From: CAZSDU01 sp964429135
Lineage (GTDB): Bacteria; Bacteroidota; Bacteroidia; Bacteroidales; FEN-979
Length of the DNA stretch: 64,000 nucleotides
Reading direction: 5' to 3'
Assembly: GCA_964429135.1 (NCBI GenBank)
Contig: CAYSAU010000002.1
Span: forward strand, 124,001 to 188,000
Program-made: the position numbers and the translations under genes
The notes under the pieces: model-generated
The model's input: only the letters and a program-made list of their open reading frames with translations
The model's database searches: none
Told to the model about the DNA's origin: nothing
Part shown: positions 17,747 to 24,481 of the stretch, piece after piece
Layout: each line of letters starts with the position of its first letter
Numbering within the stretch: position 1 is the stretch's first letter

Positions 17747-20146
17747 CTACCAAAGCCTTGGATATTTATTCGGGTTGTATTCATGCATCATTTGGTAGAT
17801 CGTTTCAAATACGTCCTCAGCGTTGGGCTTGGAAAAATAGTCTCCGTCATTGGTATAGGCCGGGCGGTGATCGTTGGCCGTAAGTGTTTTGGGTTCTGCA
17901 TCCAGATAGCTGAACCCGCCTTGTTCTTCCATGACTTTTTGCATCATATAGGCGGTAGCTCCACCGCTATAATCCTCATCAAAGAATAAAATCTTATTCG
18001 TTTTTTTCAGGGATTTCAGTATTTCCCAGTTACGGTCGAAAGGAAGTAGGGACTGAACATCAATAAGTTCAACAGAGATTCCGAAATCCTTGATCTGGGG
18101 CAAGGCTTCCTGGGCAATTTTTACACAGGAGCCATAGGTTACAACAGTAATGTCGCTGCCCTCATTCAGGATTTCAGGGATGCCGAGAGGGATTCGGTAG
18201 TAACCCACGTTGGCTGGCATGCGCTCCTTCAGGCGGTAGCCGTTAAGTGGTTCAATGATCAGGGCAGGATCATCGGAAGCCATCATGGTGTTGTAAAACC
18301 CGGCTGCTTGCGTCATATCACGGGGAACCAGCACATGGATGCCGCGAAGGGAATTCAATACCATACTCATGGCAGATCCGCTATGCCAAATGCCTACCAG
18401 GCGGTGTCCACGGGTACTGATGATCATGGGCGCCTTCTGGCCACCCCGTGTACGATAATGGGTAGTGGCCACATCATCGCTGAGCACCTGTAAGGCATAG
18501 AGCAGGTAATCGAAATACTGTATCTCTGCAATCGGTCTTAACCCTCGCAGGGCCATCCCCAGTCCCTGCCCAAGTATCGTGGCTTCACGGATGCCTGTAT
18601 CGGAAACACGGAGTTCCCCGTATTTGGCTTGCATTCCTTCCAGGGTCTGGTTCACACCTCCAATCTTCCCGACATCTTCCCCGAAAATTAAGGCCAAGGG
18701 ATTTTCTTTAAAAAGTATATTGAAATTGGCATTCAGCACTTCACGGCCGGTAACTATTGGCGAATCATCCTTGTAGGAAGGCTTAATCCCCTCAATGTTT
18801 AATGCACTTTGTTCCGACTGGCTATAAAGGTGGGAGCTGTATCGTTTAGCATTACGTTTACCTTGTTCCTCCATCCATACCTCCAAATCTGCTTTCATGG
18901 GTTTTTTCATGCTGCAGGTGGTACACACATCGCGCATGATTTTCTTGGCAGCGGAAATGATATCCTTACGGATGGGTTCAGCCAAGGCTTCAAGGTCAGC
19001 CACGATTTTATCAATACGATCCTGCTTTTTGCAAGGGCAATGCGTGGATTTCACAACGTCAACGAGATGCTGCCGTTCTTCTTTAAAAGGGGTTAAAAAT
19101 GCTTTCCATGCCCTGTCTTTAGCGGCTTTTGCAGTTTTTACAGCCTCTGCTTCAATGGCATCAAGTTCTTCTTTTGTGGCGATTTTTTCGGCCAGCAGCC
19201 ACTCCCTCATTTTAACGATACAGTCATGTTCTTTTTCCCAGGCCAGCCTTTCAGCGGATTTATAACGTTCGTGTGAGCCCGAAGTGGAATGACCCTGAGG
19301 TTGTGTGAGTTCAGTAATATGAAAAACTACGGGTAGCATTTCCTTACGACAAAGGGCGATACCCTCTTCGTACATTTCATAAAGGGCAGGGTAATCCCAG
19401 CCATGGCAGGAGAAGATGCGGATGCCTGGATTTTTTTCATCCCTGATAAAACCTTTAAGCAGTTCAGAAATGCTTCCCTTGGTGGTCTGGTATTTTTTAG
19501 GGACAGAAATACCATACCCGTCATCCCATATAGAGAGTGCTATGGGGACCTGAAGAACGCCTGCAGCATTCAGGGTTTCAAAGAAATAGCCTTCCGATGT
19601 CGAAGCATCACCGATCATACCGAAGGCAATTTCGTTCCCTTTCACCGTAAATTTTTTAGCATGTTCCCACATTTCCGGGCTGTTCCTGAAAACTTTTGAA
19701 GCCAGGGCAAGACCAAGAAGCCTGGGCATCTGGCCAGCGGTGGGGGAGATGTCGCCCGATGAATTTTTCTGTTTGGTTAGGTCTTTCCATTCTCCTCTGT
19801 CATCCAGGCTCCGGGTGGCAAAATGACAGTTCATCAGGCGACCGCCATTGTCGGGATTGCGATCAGGATCAGTATCACCGTATACCTGAGCGAAAAAAAT
19901 ATCCAGGTTTGACAAACCCGCTGCCATCATGAAAGTCTGGTCACGATAATACCCCGACCTCCAGTCGCCTTCCTTGAAAAATTTGGCTTTAATGATCTGG
20001 GGCACTTCCTTGCCATCTCCGAAAAGGCCGAAATTGGCACGGCCACTTAATACTTCCCGTCTCCCGATCAGGCTGACCTGACGGCTCTCACAGGCCAGTT
20101 TATAATCAGCCAGTACTTCTGCTTTATCAAATTTCCTATTTTTCAT
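17747..20146 (-). CDS. Fused alpha/beta E1 component of 2-oxoacid dehydrogenase
   Basis: A 799-residue thiamine-diphosphate enzyme. Residues 60-350 resemble E1-alpha, with the ThDP/Mg motif starting MIGDASTSEG (177-186) and ending WDDGYGIS. Residues 465-795 form the E1-beta part, with GEDVGKIGGVNQ, DTGIREATILGQGLGMA and a transketolase C-domain. This fused architecture is known from Bacteroidota as a branched-chain or pyruvate dehydrogenase E1. It would decarboxylate a 2-oxoacid and pass the acyl group to a lipoyl E2, which is not encoded here. The linker (about 355-420) carries CPC (370-372) and CTTC (408-411), four cysteines that could hold a metal or disulfides, which I do not know from classical E1 proteins. 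Substrate remains open. Confidence 0.85.
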   Translation of the reverse strand: MKNRKFDKAEVLADYKLACESRQVSLIGRREVLSGRANFGLFGDGKEVPQIIKAKFFKEGDWRSGYYRDQTFMMAAGLSNLDIFFAQVYGDTDPDRNPDNGGRLMNCHFATRSLDDRGEWKDLTKQKNSSGDISPTAGQMPRLLGLALASKVFRNSPEMWEHAKKFTVKGNEIAFGMIGDASTSEGYFFETLNAAGVLQVPIALSIWDDGYGISVPKKYQTTKGSISELLKGFIRDEKNPGIRIFSCHGWDYPALYEMYEEGIALCRKEMLPVVFHITELTQPQGHSTSGSHERYKSAERLAWEKEHDCIVKMREWLLAEKIATKEELDAIEAEAVKTAKAAKDRAWKAFLTPFKEERQHLVDVVKSTHCPCKKQDRIDKIVADLEALAEPIRKDIISAAKKIMRDVCTTCSMKKPMKADLEVWMEEQGKRNAKRYSSHLYSQSEQSALNIEGIKPSYKDDSPIVTGREVLNANFNILFKENPLALIFGEDVGKIGGVNQTLEGMQAKYGELRVSDTGIREATILGQGLGMALRGLRPIAEIQYFDYLLYALQVLSDDVATTHYRTRGGQKAPMIISTRGHRLVGIWHSGSAMSMVLNSLRGIHVLVPRDMTQAAGFYNTMMASDDPALIIEPLNGYRLKERMPANVGYYRIPLGIPEILNEGSDITVVTYGSCVKIAQEALPQIKDFGISVELIDVQSLLPFDRNWEILKSLKKTNKILFFDEDYSGGATAYMMQKVMEEQGGFSYLDAEPKTLTANDHRPAYTNDGDYFSKPNAEDVFETIYQMMHEYNPNKYPRLW

Positions 20147-20230
20147 GGTGAGTAAACTTTGATTAATTCAAAACGCTGCTAGCACCAGTTATTCTCTTGT
20201 CATTGTTTCAAAAATTCGTATTCGTAAACT

Positions 20231-22450
20231 TTAGGTTCTATCTTGTCCGCCAGTTGCCTCCTTCGAGAATTTCAAAGGATATGAACTATAGGATTCTTCT
20301 GGCTCAAAAAGGATAGGTAAAGTGAATGAAGATTTTCTTGGGGGTTTCGGTTTACCTTTTATAAAATCTGTCATGAAATTACTCTCAAATTTCTCTCTTG
20401 CATTTACTTCTTGTTCTGTGAAAGGAATCCAGTGATTGGTACCGTATTTTGATCGAATATTGTTGCTAAAAAGGGTAAAAGCCAAACAATCGGTTTGAAA
20501 TTCCGAATCGGTTTTCCAGCCATCATTGGGGTATAAAAACTGATCCCGGTCATTAAGCCATGTGGCTTCTATTGCCCTACGTACTGCAAAATAAACCGCT
20601 ACTGGTATTAGGTTTTCTCTATTAACCCATATGCCTCTTGGGTTTGGTAATTGTTCTTTGGTAATTAAAATATATACAATGTTATTGTGCTGAAAATCGT
20701 TTCCATTAATACCATCCATAAAGCCAATGCTATTTTCGCTTGATGCTTTATATTTAGATATAAACTTATTTATGTATTGACTTTTATTCAGGGCAAAAAG
20801 TCCTTTTGTCCCAATTAAATTTCCGGCTTTGTCATAGACATTGGCTGTGATATTTTTAAAAACTTCTTTTTTTGTTGTATTCCAAATTTTAAAGCCAATA
20901 GGAAACTGACCTTTTACATTGTCAAAAGTATCGGCTGGAGCTAAAAAAATTTTTTCAAGCTTCGCTTGAAAATGTTCTTTAAGGCTCAGGAAAGCCGATC
21001 CTTGCAGAATTTTCAACTTTGAAAATTCTGCAAGGATTACTCCATTAAATTCCGAATAAATTCTGATTAAGAATTGTGCAAATAACTCTCGACCTGCTGT
21101 TCCTAATATTGAACTGTATTTTGTGTGAGTCTTTGTTTGATTTACACCAACCTTTCCCTTTTCTGCTTTACTTGATACTTCCGCATACGGTGGATTGATA
21201 TAAACCACCAACTTCTTCCTCTTTTCAGGATTGTTGATGATCTCTTGTAATGGTTTTGGCAATTTGCTGAAATCATCATTCAGAAAGTCAAACTGAAAAA
21301 CGTGATCGTCTAATAGGTTTGCACCGTTTTTTATACGGTCGTGCATTACTTCAACATCCTGATTGTCCAGCGTTGAAGCCCAAATATTATACTTGTTCGT
21401 AAGTCCGGCAAGCAAATTTCCTGTACCTGCGGCACAGTCCCAAACGTAATATTCATCTTGCCAGTCTTCGCCTAAAACATCTGTCAGATATTTTTGTGAT
21501 AGTTCTACCCAAATTTGCGGAGTAAAGAAACTTCCTTTGCGTTCTCTTACATCTTGCGGAACAAGTAAATCTCTGCGCTCTACAATGTAATCCCAATATT
21601 CTTCCTTTGGCGGTCGGTCGTATTTGTTCCAAAATTGTGTATGCGCTACCTGTTTGTCGTTAAAATACACACTAATTATGGTTTGTAACCCCAAATCATC
21701 AAAACCTTTGTCCATTTCATAGTGGTCTTTTTTAAGAAATATGTAGAGTTTTTCCTTTAAACTCATATTTTCATAAGACAACAAATCGGCTAGATAAAAA
21801 TCTCCGTCAATAAGACCGCTTTTTTTCGCATTGTCCCATTTTACAGCAATTGTAGGCTTGACCGTTTGCAACCATTTGTTGTAAATGACCATAAAATTGT
21901 TTTTGTCAATCTTGGTTTTTGTCAAACCGAATTTGCCAACGATAAAATTCTTTTTGATAAATTTCTTTAGCTCCCGGTCATCATTCAAAAAGTTAAATAG
22001 GAGGGCTTTGCTGTCAATTATCGTTTTTACTTTCCCGTGAATGAGTTTAAACTCTTTCGTGTCGTGGTTTGAAGGAGTTACGTTCCAGTTAAAATCGTTG
22101 ATGTAAAAAACTTCGTGAATATCGTTATAAGGGAGGAATGCAATTTTTTCCCCGTCAAATGCTCCTAACATTGCCGGCGGTAAAAACTTGTCAAAAGTCC
22201 TAGCTTTTCCAATGGTCAATATGAGTTGAACGATTGATTTATAAATGTCTGACGAACCTTTTTTTGCTTCTGCCCAAAGCAAGGATTCTTGTTCAACCAG
22301 TTCTTTTTGGCTTTGGTGCATACAAACACAAAAGTCAACGTTGCCCATTATTTTAGTGCAGTCGTATATCCAGAAGTAGTCTTGAGCTACTTTGTTTTTA
22401 AGTTCTTCTTCTCTGATGTTCTGATACTTCACATTAGCGTCTATGTCCAT
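20231..22450 (-). CDS. Type IIG-like N6-adenine DNA methyltransferase/restriction enzyme
   Basis: A 739-residue protein with amino-methyltransferase motifs: RKGSFFTP (motif X, 304-311), DCAAGTGNL (SAM motif I, 338-346) and NPPY (catalytic motif IV, 419-422), the order of gamma-class N6-adenine enzymes. The N-terminal 300 residues contain WAEAKKG (59-65), which together with Asp39 and the following QLILTIGKAR resembles a PD-(D/E)XK nuclease core, so the protein may combine restriction and modification as Type IIG enzymes do. The C-terminal part would then be the target-recognition domain. No partner subunits flank it. The gene looks more AT-rich than its neighbours in the rows I counted (about 35% versus 50% G+C), suggesting transfer. 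Two hairpins lie inside it. Confidence 0.72.
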   Translation of the reverse strand: MDIDANVKYQNIREEELKNKVAQDYFWIYDCTKIMGNVDFCVCMHQSQKELVEQESLLWAEAKKGSSDIYKSIVQLILTIGKARTFDKFLPPAMLGAFDGEKIAFLPYNDIHEVFYINDFNWNVTPSNHDTKEFKLIHGKVKTIIDSKALLFNFLNDDRELKKFIKKNFIVGKFGLTKTKIDKNNFMVIYNKWLQTVKPTIAVKWDNAKKSGLIDGDFYLADLLSYENMSLKEKLYIFLKKDHYEMDKGFDDLGLQTIISVYFNDKQVAHTQFWNKYDRPPKEEYWDYIVERRDLLVPQDVRERKGSFFTPQIWVELSQKYLTDVLGEDWQDEYYVWDCAAGTGNLLAGLTNKYNIWASTLDNQDVEVMHDRIKNGANLLDDHVFQFDFLNDDFSKLPKPLQEIINNPEKRKKLVVYINPPYAEVSSKAEKGKVGVNQTKTHTKYSSILGTAGRELFAQFLIRIYSEFNGVILAEFSKLKILQGSAFLSLKEHFQAKLEKIFLAPADTFDNVKGQFPIGFKIWNTTKKEVFKNITANVYDKAGNLIGTKGLFALNKSQYINKFISKYKASSENSIGFMDGINGNDFQHNNIVYILITKEQLPNPRGIWVNRENLIPVAVYFAVRRAIEATWLNDRDQFLYPNDGWKTDSEFQTDCLAFTLFSNNIRSKYGTNHWIPFTEQEVNAREKFESNFMTDFIKGKPKPPRKSSFTLPILFEPEESYSSYPLKFSKEATGGQDRT
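20952..20972. repeat. 9-bp inverted repeat inside the methyltransferase gene
   Basis: TTTTCAAGC at 20952-20960 pairs perfectly with GCTTGAAAA at 20964-20972 around a 3-base loop. It shares the TTTTCAA core with the larger palindrome 26 bases away. Confidence 0.6.
20998..21037. repeat. Perfect 19-bp inverted repeat with 2-nt loop inside the methyltransferase gene
   Basis: The arms at 20998-21016 and 21019-21037 are exact reverse complements over 19 bases, separated only by CT. The stretch is in frame and encodes part of the region between motif IV and the recognition domain (ILAEFSKLKILQGS). Such a long perfect arm is very unlikely by chance; it could form an RNA hairpin or a DNA cruciform. 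Confidence 0.85.
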
Positions 22451-22470
22451 CGGTTAAGGTTACGTTTTAC

Positions 22471-22488
22471 AATTAGTTCTAACTAATT
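22471..22488. promoter_or_regulatory. Palindromic operator candidate upstream of the methyltransferase gene
   Basis: AATTAGTT-CT-AACTAATT is a perfect palindrome with 8-base arms, 21 bases upstream of the ATG at 22450 and in the gap after the rubrerythrin gene. Its position fits an operator controlling the methyltransferase. No regulator gene is adjacent, so this rests on symmetry alone. Confidence 0.4.
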
Positions 22489-22522
22489 ATAAGCATAAAG
22501 AACTCGCCTGTCGCCTATCGAC

Positions 22523-23101
22523 TCAGTAGTTTTCCTGCAACACTTCAAAATAGGCAATGGGGTGTTGGCAGGCCGGGCAGTTCTGCAAGGCTTTCAGCCC
22601 ATAGTGCACATACCCGCATTTACGGCAAACCCAGTAGGTTTTTTCTTCTTTTTCAAAAACTTTATTTCTTTCCATGTTGCTGAGCAATTTCAGGTAACGC
22701 TTTTCGTGATGTGCTTCCACCTGGGCGATCATTTTAAAAGCAGTGGCAACTTTTGGGAAACCTTCTTCAGCGGCTATTTTGCCAAATTCAGGATAGAGTT
22801 CCGACCATTCTTCATGTTCTCCCTCGGCGGCTGCTTTCAGGTTCTGGGCTGTTGTCCCGATGATCCCTGCAGGGTAGGTGGCAGTGATTTCAACCGGTCC
22901 TCCTTCAAGAAAACGAAAGAATACTTTGGCGTGCTGCTCTTCATTTATGGCAGTTTCCATGAAAAATGCAGCGATTTGCTCAAAGCCTTCCTTTTGAGCC
23001 TGTTTGGCAAAGAAGGTATAACGGTTTTTTGCCTGTGATTCGCCGGCAAAAGATTTGAGAAGATTTTTCTCTGTACGGGTTCCTTTTATACTTTTTTCCA
23101 T
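22523..23101 (-). CDS. rbr: Rubrerythrin
   Basis: A 192-residue rubrerythrin. The four-helix diiron domain (about 1-145) shows the ligand motifs EEQHAKVFF and EAHHEKRYLK, and the C-terminal rubredoxin-like domain has the Fe(Cys)4 pairs CRKCG (about 159-163) and CPAC (about 175-178). The length and domain order match classical rubrerythrin, a cytoplasmic NADH-linked peroxide reductase of anaerobes. It is the last gene of the set glutathione peroxidase, rubredoxin, rubrerythrin on the minus strand, 33 bases after the rubredoxin that is its likely electron donor. Confidence 0.95.
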   Translation of the reverse strand: MEKSIKGTRTEKNLLKSFAGESQAKNRYTFFAKQAQKEGFEQIAAFFMETAINEEQHAKVFFRFLEGGPVEITATYPAGIIGTTAQNLKAAAEGEHEEWSELYPEFGKIAAEEGFPKVATAFKMIAQVEAHHEKRYLKLLSNMERNKVFEKEEKTYWVCRKCGYVHYGLKALQNCPACQHPIAYFEVLQENY

Positions 23102-23134
23102 GGTTGTGGTTTTTTAACAAAGATAAAAGGAATT

Positions 23135-23296
23135 TTAATCCATTTGAATGTAGTCCTCCTTCCCTACAGCGCAAATCGGACAAACCCAGTCATCCGGAAT
23201 CTCTTCAAAGGCCGTGCCTGGAGCAATACCTGAATGAGGATCTCCGTATTGAGGGTCATAAACATGACCGCAGACCGTGCATTTATACTTTTTCAC
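23135..23296 (-). CDS. Rubredoxin (GTG start)
   Basis: A 53-residue rubredoxin read on the minus strand from a GTG start. The sequence begins MKKYKCTVCGHVYDP and carries both iron-binding pairs, CTVCG (Cys6, Cys9) and CPIC (Cys39, Cys42), with the usual PDDWVCP turn and the conserved GIAPGT loop. The start GTG overlaps the TGA stop of the glutathione peroxidase gene as GTGA, so it is translationally coupled to it. It is easily missed because of its size and start codon. Rubredoxins carry single electrons; the adjacent rubrerythrin (33 bases downstream) is the obvious partner. Confidence 0.93.
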   Translation of the reverse strand: MKKYKCTVCGHVYDPQYGDPHSGIAPGTAFEEIPDDWVCPICAVGKEDYIQMD

Positions 23297-23847
23297 TTGA
23301 GTCTTCCGGTTTTTATCCAGTTGACAATACGCTCGGAAGTGGGAACTTCACCCGGAGGGGCCATGCCTGCAAGATGCCCGTTTTCATCTATCATAAATTT
23401 CTGGAAATTCCATTTCACAGGGGCATCCATCACGCCGTTTTGTTCCTTGGAAGTCAGCCATTGATATAGGGGATCGATTTCTTTTCCCTTCACAGAGATC
23501 TTGGCCATCATGGGGAAAGTCACCCCGTAATTGACCGTACAAAATTCCCTGATCTCTTCATTGCTTCCCGGCTCCTGGGAAAGAAAATTATTGGCCGGAA
23601 ATCCGAGAATCACGAAATTTTCTCCGCCATAGGTTTGAAAAAGTTCTTCCAACTGAGCATATTGTTTAGTATGTCCGCATTTGGAAGCGGTATTGACTAC
23701 CAATACCTTTTTCCCTTTTAAAGCAGAAAGGTTAAAAGCCTTTCCGTCAATGGAAGTGGCTTTGAAATCATAAAATGATTTTTTTTCCTGGGATCTGGTC
23801 ATATTGTTTAATGTTAGCATAATCATGAATATAAATAGTGTTCTCAT
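23293..23847 (-). CDS. Glutathione-peroxidase-family thiol peroxidase, exported
   Basis: A 184-residue member of the GPx family with cysteine in place of selenocysteine. The active-site segment reads VNTASKCGHT (Cys57), followed by LGFPANNFLSQEPG and WNFQKF (Trp146, Asn147). Cys103 in IREFCTVNYG is at the resolving-cysteine position of thioredoxin-dependent homologues. FPANNF replaces the usual FPCNQF. The N-terminus (MRTLFIFMIMLTLNNMTRSQ) looks like a signal peptide, so it may work in the periplasm, reducing peroxides. It is first in an operon with rubredoxin and rubrerythrin and is divergent from a peroxiredoxin lipoprotein 27 bases away. Confidence 0.88.
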   Translation of the reverse strand: MRTLFIFMIMLTLNNMTRSQEKKSFYDFKATSIDGKAFNLSALKGKKVLVVNTASKCGHTKQYAQLEELFQTYGGENFVILGFPANNFLSQEPGSNEEIREFCTVNYGVTFPMMAKISVKGKEIDPLYQWLTSKEQNGVMDAPVKWNFQKFMIDENGHLAGMAPPGEVPTSERIVNWIKTGRLK

Positions 23848-23874
23848 TTTGCTTATATTTAAAGTTTTATTTTA

Positions 23875-24462
23875 ATGAGGCAAAGATACAAAATATTTTT
23901 ATTATTTATAATTGTTCTAAATTATTTTTTATTTTCATGTATTCATGATCATACTTCAGAGGCCGGACAAATGTCGGGCAAAAAAAATCGAGCAATGGGA
24001 AAAACAATGCAAATCGGCGATAAGGCACCTGATTTCAGTTTGCCTGATCAATACGGGAAAAGGGTTAACCTGAGTGACTTTTCTGGTAAGGTGAATTTGG
24101 TAGTATATTTTTATCCTAAGGATGAGTCATTCGGATGCACCCGGGAAGCCTGTAGTTTTCGCGACAGTTATGAGGTGTTTAAAGAGGCAGGTGCAGAGGT
24201 GATCGGGATCAGCGCCGATGATGTTTCATCTCACCAGGCTTTTGCAGCTAACCATAAATTACCTTTTATTCTCTTATCTGATAAGGATAGGAGTGTGGGT
24301 GAAAAGTACGGGGTTGGAAAATCCATGGGCGTTCTTCCAGGCCGTGTGACTTTTGTCATCGACAAACAAGGTGTGATACAAATGATGTTTTCCTCTCAAT
24401 TGAATTTTCAAAAACATGTGGATGAATCCCTTGAGGTTCTCCGTCGACTAAAAAATCAATAG
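23875..24462 (+). CDS. Peroxiredoxin (BCP/PrxQ type), lipoprotein
   Basis: A 195-residue peroxiredoxin of the bacterioferritin-comigratory-protein type. The peroxidatic cysteine is Cys88 in FGCTRE and the resolving cysteine Cys93 in EACSF, five residues apart as in E. coli BCP. The preceding segment APDFSLPDQYGKRVNLSDF is canonical. The N-terminus is a lipoprotein signal with lipobox FLFSC (Cys22), so this copy is membrane-anchored outside the cytoplasm, which is unusual for BCP but known in Bacteroidota. It reduces peroxides using a thioredoxin-like donor. It is divergent from the GPx operon and precedes the AsmA-like gene by 19 bases. Confidence 0.9.
   Translation: MRQRYKIFLLFIIVLNYFLFSCIHDHTSEAGQMSGKKNRAMGKTMQIGDKAPDFSLPDQYGKRVNLSDFSGKVNLVVYFYPKDESFGCTREACSFRDSYEVFKEAGAEVIGISADDVSSHQAFAANHKLPFILLSDKDRSVGEKYGVGKSMGVLPGRVTFVIDKQGVIQMMFSSQLNFQKHVDESLEVLRRLKNQ
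23881..23888 (-). promoter_or_regulatory. Candidate -7 element (TATCTTTG) for the peroxidase operon
   Basis: The minus strand reads TATCTTTG, matching TAnnTTTG, 33 bases upstream of the GPx start. It lies within the first codons of the divergent peroxiredoxin gene, so the two promoter regions would overlap. No clear -33 element is visible. Confidence 0.4.
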
Positions 24463-24481
24463 AGATTAAGTCAGTTTTATC

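Noticed and set aside
18809..19699. Several plus-strand open frames opposite the E1 gene
   Set aside because: They arise from the codon usage of the minus-strand E1 gene; none has a recognisable domain or upstream signals.
22562..23038. Plus-strand open frame of 158 codons opposite rubrerythrin
   Set aside because: It is antisense to a gene with clear diiron and rubredoxin motifs and shows no protein-like features of its own.
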